NCBI RefSeq assembly: GCF_903645295.1
Contig: NZ_CAHJXM010000003.1
Location: 558,001-622,000, forward strand
Length of the DNA stretch: 64,000 nucleotides
Reading direction: 5' to 3'
Source of the DNA: Bacillus sp. Marseille-Q1617
Lineage (GTDB): Bacteria > Bacillota > Bacilli > Bacillales > Bacillaceae_B
Below, piece after piece: positions 1-7,849 of this stretch; the stretch's first letter is position 1, and each line of letters opens with the position of its first letter. The position numbers and the translations under genes were made by a program. Under the pieces are notes generated by a model. The model had not been told where the DNA came from, did not search any database, and worked only from the letters and a program-made list of their open reading frames with translations.

Positions 1-363
1 CAGCTGCACAAGAGCGGAAGAATGAACGGTCTTTCTTTCTTTCTTGGAAGTGTATTAAATATCAAACCAATCCTATCTATAGTTGATGGAAAACTAGAAG
101 TGTATGACAAAGTTAGAAGTATAAATAAAGGCTTGAGTAAGATGAGTAAACAGCTGAGTGAATCATTAAAGACAAAGAAAATAAAGAAAGTTTCAATCTT
201 ACATGGATTGAATCACGAGGAGGCTGCCGAATGGATGGAAGAATTAAAAAAGAGCTACCCGGATATTGAATTCGGAGCATATCCGCTTGGAGCCGTCATC
301 GATGTACACGCAGGGGCAAACACTATTGGAATCAGCTGGTCAGAGGATATCGGGCAAGCATAA
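1..363 (+). CDS. DegV family protein, C-terminal part (5' end outside window)
   Basis: The reading frame is open from base 1 and ends at TAA 361-363, so only the last 120 residues are present. The motif HKSGRMN...GSVLNIKPIL is the hallmark of the second half of DegV proteins, where a bound fatty acid lies between two alpha/beta domains. DegV (FakB) proteins present fatty acids to the kinase FakA for phosphorylation in phospholipid synthesis; that role is family knowledge. A second, complete DegV lies at 12616-13458. A terminator hairpin follows directly, so this gene ends its own unit. Confidence 0.9.
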   Translation, partial: QLHKSGRMNGLSFFLGSVLNIKPILSIVDGKLEVYDKVRSINKGLSKMSKQLSESLKTKKIKKVSILHGLNHEEAAEWMEELKKSYPDIEFGAYPLGAVIDVHAGANTIGISWSEDIGQA

Positions 364-369
364 GTGTGA

Positions 370-416
370 AGAGATGATGTATAAGAGTCAATCTTATATA
401 TCATCTCTTTAATGTT
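370..416 (+). terminator. Intrinsic terminator after degV fragment
   Basis: An inverted repeat of about 16 bp (AGAGATGATGTATAAGA paired with TCTTATATATCATCTCT) is followed by TTTAATGTTTTTA. The stem is strong and the T-tract is interrupted. Confidence 0.7.
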
Positions 417-539
417 TTTACAGTGGGTATTGTAGTTTAGCTGGTTCCAGCTGTTTCATATAGTCTGGCAGACCTGCATAACAGATCCAATCATTCAGCT
501 CCATTTTTTGATACAATGGGTAGGGAAGGTGATGATGAA

Positions 540-1187
540 GTGGACCGGGTCGAAATAGAAGAACTGATCAATGCGTTGAAGAAAGAATTTAAAGAAGAGG
601 CAACAGGACATGACTGGTTTCACCTTGAGCGAGTAAGAAATAATGCCCTGTTGATTGCAGAGAAAGAAAATGTGACAGATACATATATCATTGAGTTAGC
701 TGCTTTATTGCATGATGTTCCAGATGAAAAGCTTAATTCGTCCAAGGAAGAAGGGAAAAGAAAGCTCGAACGATTCGTATCCTTGCTTTCACTTCATGAA
801 GATGAAAAGAAAGAATTATATGATATCATCTTCTCCATTTCTTATAAAGGCGGAAACGAGGAGACGTTATCCTCTATTAAAGCAATGATTGTCAGGGACG
901 CTGACAGGCTGGATGCAATGGGGGCAATCGGAATTGCGAGAACGTTCGCATATGGCGGTAAAAAGGGGCAATCATTGTATGACCCTGATATTGCGGTACG
1001 GTCTGACATGACCCTGAGTGAATACAGAACCGGAAAAAGTTCAAGCATCCATCATTTTCATGAGAAATTATTGAAATTGAAAGACTTGATGTGCACGGAA
1101 ACAGGGAAGATCCTTGCAGAAGAACGGCATGTATATATGCTTGGATTCCTGAAGCAATTCAACAGAGAATGGAATGGTCAAGAATGA
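540..1187 (+). CDS. ypgQ: HD-domain pyrophosphohydrolase, YpgQ-like
   Basis: This 215-residue protein carries the HD metal-binding signature: GHDWFHLERV near the N-terminus, AALLHDVPD about 45 residues later and RDADRLDAMGAIGIART in the middle. B. subtilis YpgQ is a Mn-dependent pyrophosphohydrolase acting on (d)NTPs; the reaction is inferred from the family. I chose GTG 540 because GGAAGGTGATG lies just upstream. The in-frame ATG at 516 overlaps a TACAAT promoter-like hexamer at 508-513. Its TGA overlaps the ATG of the following ABC-F gene, so the two are translationally coupled. The order ypgQ near ypgR and brxA is conserved in Bacillus. Confidence 0.85.
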   Translation: MDRVEIEELINALKKEFKEEATGHDWFHLERVRNNALLIAEKENVTDTYIIELAALLHDVPDEKLNSSKEEGKRKLERFVSLLSLHEDEKKELYDIIFSISYKGGNEETLSSIKAMIVRDADRLDAMGAIGIARTFAYGGKKGQSLYDPDIAVRSDMTLSEYRTGKSSSIHHFHEKLLKLKDLMCTETGKILAEERHVYMLGFLKQFNREWNGQE

Positions 1188-3076
1188 GAATGTTAACAGC
1201 AGAGAATCTGTCAAAATCATACGGAGAGAAAACGTTATTCGACAGTATCTCATTTTCTATAAATGAAAAGGAGAGAGTCGGTCTGATCGGTGTAAACGGC
1301 ACGGGGAAGTCAAGCCTATTAAAGTTGATCGCTGGGATTGAAGACTATGATTCAGGTGAGATCATTACTCCTGGAGATTATCATATTGCCTATCTGCAGC
1401 AGGAGCCGGTAATTGATGGTGATTTGAGTGTTATTGGGCAGGTTTTTCGCGGAGAGGCAAAAATGATCAGAGCCATGCGTGAATATGAAACGGCCCTGCT
1501 TGAAATGGAACAGGACCCTGAAAGCGTTACGGTGCAGGAGAAATTATTTGAGGCGCAGAAACAGATGGATATTGACAATGCTTGGGAAGCCAATGCAAAT
1601 GCTAAAGCAATTCTTACAAAATTGGGTATATATGATTTCTCCAAAAAAATGAATGAGTTATCGGGAGGGCAAAAGAAGAGGGTGGCACTTGCCGGTGTGC
1701 TCATTGAAACTCCAGACCTTCTCATACTCGATGAACCTACAAACCATCTGGATTATCAATCGATAAAATGGCTGGAAGATTTCTTGGCTAAGTATAATGG
1801 TGCAGTATTATTGGTGACACATGACCGGTATTTCCTGGATCGCGTTACAAATCGTACATTTGAGTTGGACGGTGGCAGGCTTTTCTCTTATAGAGGGAAC
1901 TATGCTTCGTTTATTGAAGCGAAAGCGGCAAGGGAGGAAAACGAACGTCAGATTTCCGAGAAACAGAAAAACCTCTATCGTCGTGAACTTGAGTGGATGA
2001 GGAGAGGAGCAAAAGCACGGACCACCAAGCAGAAAGCAAGGATTCAGCGATTTGAAAACCTGGAGGGGAATATGACGTCAGGCCCGGGTAACGCTCAAGT
2101 GGATATTGCAATAGGTGGCAATCGACTGGGGAAGCAGGTATTTGAATTAAAAGATGCTTCGAAATGTTACGATGGCCAGGTGATCCTGCAAGACTTCAAT
2201 TACTTAATCAAGCCGGGTGACCGTATTGGGATAGTCGGGAAAAATGGCAGTGGAAAGTCGACATTCCTTAACATTCTCTCGGGGATCGAAGAACTGAATT
2301 CAGGGGAACTGATCACCGGTCAAACCGTCAAAATCGCATACTACACCCAAGGTCATGAGGAATTGGATGAAAGTATGCGGATGATCGAATATATCCGGGA
2401 GGCCGGTGAATTCATCACGACAGAAAAGGGGGAACGTATATCCGTCACTTCAATGCTGGAGCGGTTTCTTTTTCCGATGAGTACCCATGGCACGCTGATA
2501 CGCAAGCTCTCTGGCGGAGAGAAGAGAAGGCTGTTTCTTCTGAAGTTATTAATGGGAAAACCGAATGTGCTTCTGCTTGATGAACCCACCAACGACCTGG
2601 ATACTGAAACCCTCACGGTCCTTGAAGATTATATTAATGATTTTTCAGGAGTCGTAGTGACTGTTTCCCATGACCGGTATTTCCTGGACAAAACCGCTAA
2701 TCAATTGCTCATTTTTAACGGTGAAGGCGATTTTGGATTCTATTTCGGAGAGTATACTGAGTACTTGGAGGATGCTGAATTAGAAACGCGTAAGCAGGCA
2801 GAAGAGAAGAAACAGGATACAGTATCAAAACAGCCTGCATCACAGCCTGAAAAAGAGAAAAAAAGGTTATCCTATATGGAGAAGCGTGAATGGGATGAGA
2901 TTGAAGGCAAAATCTCTGACCTCGAAGAAAAACTGGAAAATGTCCAGGAAGAACTCCAAACGGTCGGAAGCAATTTTGAACGGGCGCAAGAACTAATGAA
3001 TGAAAGTCAGCAATTAAACGAACAGCTCGAACTTCTGATCGAAAGATGGAGCTATCTCTCAGAATTTGCAGATTAA
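1184..3076 (+). CDS. yfmR: ABC-F translation factor of the Uup/YfmR type
   Basis: A 630-residue soluble protein with two ABC cassettes and no membrane segments. The first has Walker A GVNGTGKSS (36-44), signature LSGGQKKR and Walker B LLILDEPTNHLD. The second has GKNGSGKSTF, LSGGEKRR and VLLLDEPTNDLD. A charged linker follows each, and the last 70 residues form the coiled coil typical of Uup. ABC-F proteins bind the ribosomal E site and relieve stalls; YfmR-type members act alongside EF-P at difficult peptide bonds, which is family knowledge. ATG 1184 overlaps the preceding stop (ATGA). A second in-frame ATG at 1190 is an equally possible start. The two-cassette family and length are clear; the symbol is by similarity. 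Confidence 0.9.
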   Translation: MRMLTAENLSKSYGEKTLFDSISFSINEKERVGLIGVNGTGKSSLLKLIAGIEDYDSGEIITPGDYHIAYLQQEPVIDGDLSVIGQVFRGEAKMIRAMREYETALLEMEQDPESVTVQEKLFEAQKQMDIDNAWEANANAKAILTKLGIYDFSKKMNELSGGQKKRVALAGVLIETPDLLILDEPTNHLDYQSIKWLEDFLAKYNGAVLLVTHDRYFLDRVTNRTFELDGGRLFSYRGNYASFIEAKAAREENERQISEKQKNLYRRELEWMRRGAKARTTKQKARIQRFENLEGNMTSGPGNAQVDIAIGGNRLGKQVFELKDASKCYDGQVILQDFNYLIKPGDRIGIVGKNGSGKSTFLNILSGIEELNSGELITGQTVKIAYYTQGHEELDESMRMIEYIREAGEFITTEKGERISVTSMLERFLFPMSTHGTLIRKLSGGEKRRLFLLKLLMGKPNVLLLDEPTNDLDTETLTVLEDYINDFSGVVVTVSHDRYFLDKTANQLLIFNGEGDFGFYFGEYTEYLEDAELETRKQAEEKKQDTVSKQPASQPEKEKKRLSYMEKREWDEIEGKISDLEEKLENVQEELQTVGSNFERAQELMNESQQLNEQLELLIERWSYLSEFAD

Positions 3077-3151
3077 GCCGCTTTGTTTTTTTACTGAATG
3101 CCAACTGTGTTAAGATGAAAAAAACAAGTGTTGGCAGAAAGGGGATTAACT

Positions 3152-4279
3152 GTGAGAATTGTATCGATTGAACCTACCCCCAGCCCGAATACGATGAAGG
3201 TTCTCTTAGATAGGGAGCTTGAAGCGGGGAAAAGTAATAATTATAAAAAAGATCAGACTGATGGTGCACCATCGATCATCAAAGATATTCTTCTTATTGA
3301 AGGAATTAAAGGGGTTTATCATGTTGCAGACTTCCTTGCTGTTGAACGGAATGCGAAGTTTGATTGGCAGGAGCTTCTTCCCCAGGTCAGAAAAGCATTT
3401 GGAGAAGAAACGGAGCAAGAAGGGAATGAATCCCGGATGGAAGAGCATTTCGGTGAAGTGAATGTCTCTGTACAGATGTTTAAAGGGATTCCGATGCAGG
3501 TGAAAGTGACAGATGGCGAAGAAGAGAAGCGTTTTTCATTACCAGATCCATTTATGAAAGCATTAGCATCTGCCCAGCAGGATGGAGACAATGTTGTACT
3601 TCTCCGTAAGTGGAAAGACTATGGAGTGAGATACGGTGACCTGGATGATATCGGGAAGGATGTTGTGGAAGAATTAACCGCCGCCTATCCGGATTCAAGG
3701 CTCGAAAGCTTGGCTCAACAAGCAACTGAAAACCGTACTCAAGCGCAGCCTGTCCGTCGGGAAAAACAAAAAATCACGTTGGAGGATTTACGTGCACCAG
3801 ACTGGCAAACCAGATATCAGAAGCTTGAAGCAATGGATGACCCGACTTTGGATGACCTGCCGCTTCTTGAATTAGCGCTCCAGGATGAAAAAGTGTCGAT
3901 CCGCCGTCTGGCTGTGGTATATCTGGGCATGATCGAAGACGAGCGGGTATTGCCCCTGTTATATAGAGGACTTGATGATAAATCGGCATCTGTACGCCGT
4001 ACAGCTGGTGATTGTTTATCCGATCTCGGATTCAAGAAGGCCATACCTCAAATGGTGAAAGCGCTGGAAGATAAGAGTAAATTGGTGAGATGGCGCGCTG
4101 CCATGTTCCTATACGAGGAAGGCGATGAATCGGCCCTTCCAGGCTTGAAAACTGCAGAAAACGATCCGGAATTCGAGGTTAAATTACAAGTGAAAATGGC
4201 CATCGAGCGCATAGAAGGCGGAGAAGAAGCAAAAGGCTCCGTCTGGAAACAAATGACAGAAGCGCGTTTAAAGGATTAA
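3152..4279 (+). CDS. ypgR: Conserved virulence factor C family protein, YpgR-like
   Basis: A 375-residue protein in two parts. Residues 1-95 resemble the N-terminal Nfu/NifU-type scaffold domain (SIEPTPSPNTMKV and a GIKGVYHVADFLAVERNAKFDW strand-helix pattern) but contain no CXXC cluster motif. The C-terminal 160 residues are HEAT-like repeats (for example RRLAVVYLGMIEDERVLPLL and VRRTAGDCLSDLGFKKAI). Homologues are called CvfC in Staphylococcus, where loss lowers virulence; no biochemical function is established. GTG 3152 is chosen because AAAGGGGATT precedes it at the right distance; an upstream in-frame GTG at 3128 has no ribosome binding site. It sits between ypgQ and brxA as in B. subtilis. 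Confidence 0.85.
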   Translation: MRIVSIEPTPSPNTMKVLLDRELEAGKSNNYKKDQTDGAPSIIKDILLIEGIKGVYHVADFLAVERNAKFDWQELLPQVRKAFGEETEQEGNESRMEEHFGEVNVSVQMFKGIPMQVKVTDGEEEKRFSLPDPFMKALASAQQDGDNVVLLRKWKDYGVRYGDLDDIGKDVVEELTAAYPDSRLESLAQQATENRTQAQPVRREKQKITLEDLRAPDWQTRYQKLEAMDDPTLDDLPLLELALQDEKVSIRRLAVVYLGMIEDERVLPLLYRGLDDKSASVRRTAGDCLSDLGFKKAIPQMVKALEDKSKLVRWRAAMFLYEEGDESALPGLKTAENDPEFEVKLQVKMAIERIEGGEEAKGSVWKQMTEARLKD

Positions 4280-4315
4280 CAGGACACGAAAAAATTTCTA
4301 TAGGGGGAATGTAAG

Positions 4316-4750
4316 ATGTCAATGGCTTATGAAGAGTATATGAGACAATTGGTGAAACCTATGAGACAAGAGCTTGCCCAAGCAGGTTTTAAGGAACTGA
4401 CCACCGGGGAAGAAGTGGATCAGTATATGGAAAGTGCTGAAGGAACTACTTTAGTCGTCGTTAATTCTGTCTGCGGCTGTGCAGCGGGACTTGCCAGACC
4501 GGCTGCTACTCAATCCATTCTGAATAATGATAAGACTCCCGACCACCTTGTGACTGTATTTGCAGGCCAGGATAAGGATGCCACTATGAAAATGAGAGAA
4601 TATTTTGAAGGGTATGAGCCTTCATCACCTTCAATGGCATTATTAAAAGGAAATAAAGTGGTACATTTCATTCCAAGAGAAGAAATAGAGGATCACGACA
4701 TTTCAGATATCATTTCAAACTTGACTTCTGCTTTCAACGATCATTGTTAA
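4316..4750 (+). CDS. brxA: Bacilliredoxin BrxA (YphP)
   Basis: A 144-residue DUF1094 thioredoxin-fold protein with the diagnostic CGC motif at residues 53-55 (VVNSVCGCAAGLARPA) and the conserved SSPSMALLKG and HFIPREEIE segments. BrxA removes bacillithiol from S-bacillithiolated proteins after oxidative stress, using the first Cys of CGC. Similarity to B. subtilis YphP extends over the full length. The start ATG 4316 follows AGGGGGAATGTAAG. A strong terminator closes the unit. It lies downstream of ypgR, and methionine sulfoxide reductases occur further on, but these are separate transcription units. Confidence 0.95.
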   Translation: MSMAYEEYMRQLVKPMRQELAQAGFKELTTGEEVDQYMESAEGTTLVVVNSVCGCAAGLARPAATQSILNNDKTPDHLVTVFAGQDKDATMKMREYFEGYEPSSPSMALLKGNKVVHFIPREEIEDHDISDIISNLTSAFNDHC

Positions 4751-4767
4751 AACAACAATAAATCATC

Positions 4768-4798
4768 ACAGGGAACTCTCGATGGGGTTCCCTGTTTC
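4768..4798 (+). terminator. Intrinsic terminator after brxA
   Basis: ACAGGGAAC and GTTCCCTGT form a perfect 9-bp stem around a 10-nt loop, followed by TTCTAT. The T-tract is short but the position is right. Confidence 0.75.
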
Positions 4799-4845
4799 TA
4801 TGGTATTATGGTTAAAATAATGCAGAATCAATAAAGGAGACAACC

Positions 4846-5622
4846 ATGATGTTTGTAACGACATGCGGGAGAGCAAACAAGAATGTCATCGATGAGGCCT
4901 TGCAAATCGCTATTGAACTGGACATTCCCTATATCGAACGAGGAAAGAAATCACTCATTTATCATATGGAAAAACAAGGGCAGGATTGTGTCATGGTCGG
5001 CAAAGAGCGCCGAGAGCTTCATAAGCAGAAAGGCGAAGAACCTTTTTTCTTTCATCCTAATTCAGCCTCATTCCGCATAAAAAGATTAATGCGCGGGGAA
5101 ACGGATCCCATGGTGGAAGCAGCTGGGCTGAAAGAGGGGATGAGTTTCCTGGATTGTACACTTGGACTTGCTTCAGACAGCATTATCGCCAGTCATATAG
5201 TCGGCCCTGAAGGTAGAGTGAAAGGAATAGAAGCAAATAAGTATATTGCTTCTATCATTTCAGCAGGCTTGAAGAATTGGACGTCACCCCTTGCAGAGTT
5301 AAACGAAGCGATGAAAAGAGTGGAAGTATGGCAGGGAAGTTATGAAGACAGGTTAAAGGAATGTAGTGATAAGTCAGTGGATATAGTCTATTTCGATCCG
5401 ATGTTTGAAGAAGGACTGACAGATTCAACAGGCATAAATCCAATCAGAAACTGGGCTTCCTATACCCCGCTTACAAAAGAATCCATCGAAGAAGCCAAAC
5501 GAGTAGCCAGAAAAAAAATCGTCATGAAAAATCACTATCAATCACCACTTTTTAACGAACACGGATTTGAAGTGATAAAAAGACCTTCTGCCAAATTTCA
5601 TTTTGGAGTCATTGATTTGTGA
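4846..5622 (+). CDS. ypiP: RsmJ-like SAM-dependent methyltransferase, YpiP
   Basis: A 258-residue protein. The N-terminal part (MFVTTCGRANKNVIDEALQIA) is characteristic of the YpiP/RsmJ group. A class I methyltransferase core follows, with motif I FLDCTLGLASDS (about 103-114) and motif IV DIVYFDPMFE (about 183-192). RsmJ methylates G1516 of 16S rRNA in E. coli; for YpiP an rRNA substrate is inferred, not shown. The start ATG 4846 (second ATG at 4849) has AAAGGAG seven bases upstream. The neighbourhood brxA-ypiP-ypjP matches B. subtilis, with ypjQ missing here and replaced by a repeat-rich gap. Confidence 0.85.
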   Translation: MMFVTTCGRANKNVIDEALQIAIELDIPYIERGKKSLIYHMEKQGQDCVMVGKERRELHKQKGEEPFFFHPNSASFRIKRLMRGETDPMVEAAGLKEGMSFLDCTLGLASDSIIASHIVGPEGRVKGIEANKYIASIISAGLKNWTSPLAELNEAMKRVEVWQGSYEDRLKECSDKSVDIVYFDPMFEEGLTDSTGINPIRNWASYTPLTKESIEEAKRVARKKIVMKNHYQSPLFNEHGFEVIKRPSAKFHFGVIDL

Positions 5623-5733
5623 ATGAGTTTTTCACTTGTTAAGCTAAAAGGTTTTATAAGATGAATATTATAAAAAACTTATTACGGATAACGGGTTCTT
5701 TTTTAAGGTTCAGACTATAAAAAAACATTGGAT

Positions 5734-5773
5734 AAAGGGAAGCAAATCGTCATGACTTTGCAACCCTTTTTTT
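5734..5773 (+). terminator. Intrinsic terminator after ypiP
   Basis: AAAGGG-AA-GCAAA pairs with TTTGC-AA-CCCTTT and is followed by TTTTTTATT. It lies 110 bases past the ypiP stop. Confidence 0.75.
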
Positions 5774-5846
5774 ATTGCATATAACAAACGTTTTAAGGAA
5801 TTCGGGTTCTAATTTGCATATTAACTTGTTACCGGAACTGCACTAA

Positions 5847-5884
5847 AATTGAAGCGTTACAGAACTTTCTGTAACGCTTCAATT
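5847..5884. repeat. 17-bp perfect inverted repeat
   Basis: AATTGAAGCGTTACAGA and TCTGTAACGCTTCAATT flank a short ACTT-like loop. On either strand this is a very stable hairpin, with a T-run only after ten more bases. It could be a second bidirectional terminator, the end of an unrecognised small RNA, or a protein-binding palindrome. Confidence 0.6.
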
Positions 5885-6035
5885 ACAATGTTTTTTATAA
5901 TCTGGCTAATGTGTTAGTTTAGTCTCCAAAGTTGAAAGATGTGAAAATTAGATAAATCCCTATTAAACTAAAGAACGGGTTGGGGATTTTTGGATGCATA
6001 GGACACCTTAGCCTTTATAGAGTAACTAAAGATAT

Positions 6036-6229
6036 ATAAATAGGGGGAAATTTTCCCGTTAATCTGCTGAAGCTCGCTTGGATAGGTTAAATAAGGGGAA
6101 ATTTTCCCTCTAATCTTGCACAGATCCCTAATTTTAATATTTTTCAAGTAAATAGAAGTAAATTTTTCCTTTATTTTAACTGTTTTCAGTTCCATTTCTT
6201 CATTAAGGGAAATTTCTCCCCTTATTTAA
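6036..6229. repeat. Cluster of four AAGGGGAAATTTTCCCTT-type palindromes
   Basis: Four related palindromic units occur at about 6036-6064, 6089-6114, 6150-6176 (degenerate) and 6202-6229, roughly 53-61 bp apart. The core is AAGGGGAAATTTTCCC, flanked by ATAA on one side and TTAAT on the other. They are not spaced like CRISPR units, the spacers are unrelated, and no cas gene is near. Confidence 0.75.
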
Positions 6230-6410
6230 TGATCCAGTGTTACTGATTCTTTCATCTGGCTCGAGGGGTCCCACTTCTGTTCACTTTGTCGGGTAAGATT
6301 AGCTGTAAATGCATCTGCAATTTCTACCACATTTTGCGGTGTAGATTGCAATTTTGTACTCCAAAACACAACCCGTTATATTACGGATAGTTTTTTCCGT
6401 TTGTACTAAA

Positions 6411-6785
6411 GAGTGGATTGGGGCGGAAGGCATTTGACTGGGAGGGGTATAGAGGAAAAGGAGACTTGTCCAGCTCCGGCGGCTTGAGGCACGAGACATA
6501 AGCCATGCCATCCAGAAAGGCAAAGAACGCCTTTATGGCTGCCCCGTCTTATGCTTGTCGCCTCTGAACGAGCCGCCTCCGCTTTTCTTTTGTCCAGCTC
6601 CGGCGGTTAGCCCCTCGAGGTCATAAGCTAAATGGTCCAAGAAGGCAAAGAGCGTCTTCCCGGCCCATCCATCTTATGCTTGTCGGGGCTGTACGAACGG
6701 CCTCCGCTTTCTATCCCGCAGGCGGAATGCCGAGGAGGCTCGACTTCCTCCCCGGGGAATCTTATGCCTGCAGCGGAATGGAACA
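6411..6785. repeat. Composite element: family-3 repeat interrupted by two family-1 repeats
   Basis: The outer parts, 6411-6465 (GAGTGGATTGGGGCGGAAGG...) and 6713-6785 (CCCGCAGGCGGAATGCCGAG...), correspond to the left and right parts of the uninterrupted repeat at 52452-52592. Between them sit two tandem copies of another repeat. Neither part codes for a protein; ORFs called here are by-products of the repeat. Confidence 0.75.
6466..6712. repeat. Two tandem family-1 intergenic repeats (about 124 bp each)
   Basis: Copy A (6466-6589) and copy B (6590-6712) both begin TTGTCCAGCTCCGGCGG and end GCCTCCGCTTT. Each contains an internal pairing of CATAAGC..GGCAAAG with CTTTGCC-like and TTATGCTTGTCG segments, giving a long imperfect hairpin. 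Further copies lie at 15123-15250 and 29633-29746, both in reverse orientation. Confidence 0.8.
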
Positions 6786-6824
6786 ATCAGTGTTAATAAG
6801 TTGAAATATGCTTTTATGGAACAA

Positions 6825-6866
6825 CAAAAAAGACAGGCCATCAACAATGCCTGTCTGCCTTTTTTA
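6825..6866 (-). terminator. Terminator of the 25-aa peptide gene
   Basis: Read on the minus strand, AGACAGGC and GCCTGTCT form an 8-bp stem followed by six T. It starts three bases after the stop codon of the 25-aa ORF. The plus strand also has a T-rich tail, so it may work both ways. Confidence 0.75.
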
Positions 6867-6868
6867 CA

Positions 6869-6946
6869 TTAGTCAGTAAATCCTAGTACTACAAAATAAC
6901 CTAATAGAAGTAAGTAACCGATATTAATCATAATTCCAGTATCCAT
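6869..6946 (-). CDS. Putative 25-aa hydrophobic peptide
   Basis: ATG at 6946 starts a 25-codon ORF reading MDTGIMINIGYLLLLGYFVV and five more residues, ending in TAA. A strong AAGGAGG lies nine bases upstream, an AT-rich TATATT-bearing region precedes it, and a good intrinsic terminator starts immediately after the stop. The product is one membrane-spanning segment (about residues 5-22) with an acidic end on each side. I do not recognise a family. Regulatory signals on both sides are the main reason to accept such a short ORF; the alternative is a small non-coding RNA with a chance ORF. Confidence 0.55.
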   Translation of the reverse strand: MDTGIMINIGYLLLLGYFVVLGFTD

Positions 6947-7054
6947 TTTAGTTATCCTCCTTACGAAATATCCTCATTAATATACTACCACATAAATATT
7001 TTTATATCCTACAAAAAAATGAAACCTTTTTCACTTTTTGTTCGTAATAAATAG

Positions 7055-7060
7055 TATAAT
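7055..7060 (+). promoter_or_regulatory. Likely -10 element of ypjP
   Basis: TATAAT lies 34 bases before the ypjP start in an AT-rich segment. No good -35 is visible at 17 bp spacing; TTCACT is found at about 19 bp. Confidence 0.45.
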
Positions 7061-7093
7061 AATAGAAGCAATACATAGGAAAGGACGTTATCT

Positions 7094-7681
7094 ATGGCAA
7101 TTTGGCTCAAAAAGTCTTTTTTTGTTCTTATATCGATCCTTACATTCGGACTGGTTTCTCCCTCACAAGCGTTCTTAAATGAGGAAGGACATGCACTCGC
7201 CAAAAGCAACGGTAAACCTTCTTCCGTTGAAAGCGCAGAAGAGGAAATACATCAGGAAGAAACGGTCTTATCAAGAGAAGAATTTTTGGAACAAATGAAG
7301 GAGCAGGCAGAGAAAAATTCATATGTGAAATTTGGTACCAAGATTAAACCGGCGATTGAAGATGAATTCAGAAGCGTTATTCTGCCGAAGATGGAACATG
7401 CAATCGAACAGACCGCTTTACAATATGAAGAAGATTTATCCTCCCTTGTTATATCAGAAGTTCCACAATATGCAAAAACGGAGAAGATCTTTCATATCTA
7501 CGATAAAAGGTCTGGGAAAGATGTAATCCGATTTCACGTCAGAAAAGATCATCCGCCTAAAGATGGGTATTACTTCAATTTTCATTATCATACAATCCAC
7601 GATGATTTCCAGACTCATCATGACCTTGGAAGCATTTACTGGGATAAAAACACTCCTCCTCAGTGGATGAGCGTGTCATAA
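7094..7681 (+). CDS. ypjP: YpjP family secreted protein
   Basis: A 195-residue protein with an N-terminal signal sequence (basic MAIWLKK, hydrophobic residues 8-21, likely cleavage after SQA near residue 26). An acidic stretch follows, then a C-terminal part with KDGYYFNFHYHTIHDDF and GSIYWDKNTPPQWMSVS that matches the YpjP family. No function is known for YpjP. AAAGGA lies nine bases before the ATG. The gene is monocistronic between a TATAAT promoter and its own terminator. In B. subtilis it neighbours ypiP and dfrA/thyB, as here. Confidence 0.85.
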   Translation: MAIWLKKSFFVLISILTFGLVSPSQAFLNEEGHALAKSNGKPSSVESAEEEIHQEETVLSREEFLEQMKEQAEKNSYVKFGTKIKPAIEDEFRSVILPKMEHAIEQTALQYEEDLSSLVISEVPQYAKTEKIFHIYDKRSGKDVIRFHVRKDHPPKDGYYFNFHYHTIHDDFQTHHDLGSIYWDKNTPPQWMSVS

Positions 7682-7692
7682 ACCATACATAG

Positions 7693-7727
7693 AACAAGCA
7701 CATATTTTCTTTGTGCTTGTTTTTTTA
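7693..7727 (+). terminator. Intrinsic terminator after ypjP
   Basis: AACAAGCACA pairs with TTGTGCTTGTT and is followed by six T. Confidence 0.9.
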
Positions 7728-7849
7728 TTTCGGAACGAGTCTGTCTTCATATTCAATGTGAATTGGAAGGAATCTATCCTAAAAAGGAAAATAATATTAT
7801 GGTAGAATAGTAGTTATACAGGCACTTTTCGTTACGGAGGTTCTTTGAC

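Larger units (their letters stand above)
5623..6868. other. Gene-free, repeat-filled stretch between ypiP and a 25-aa ORF
   Basis: No ORF with a plausible ribosome binding site or family match is seen in this 1.2-kb stretch on either strand. It contains, in order, the ypiP terminator, a 17-bp inverted repeat, a cluster of four GGGAAATTTTCCC-type palindromes, a composite of two repeat families, and a terminator facing the minus strand. The position corresponds to ypjQ in B. subtilis, so loss of that gene with repeat accumulation is a reasonable inference. Confidence 0.7.

Noticed and set aside
6036..6229. CRISPR array
   Set aside because: Units are palindromes of unequal length with unequal spacers, only four copies, one degenerate, and no cas genes are nearby.
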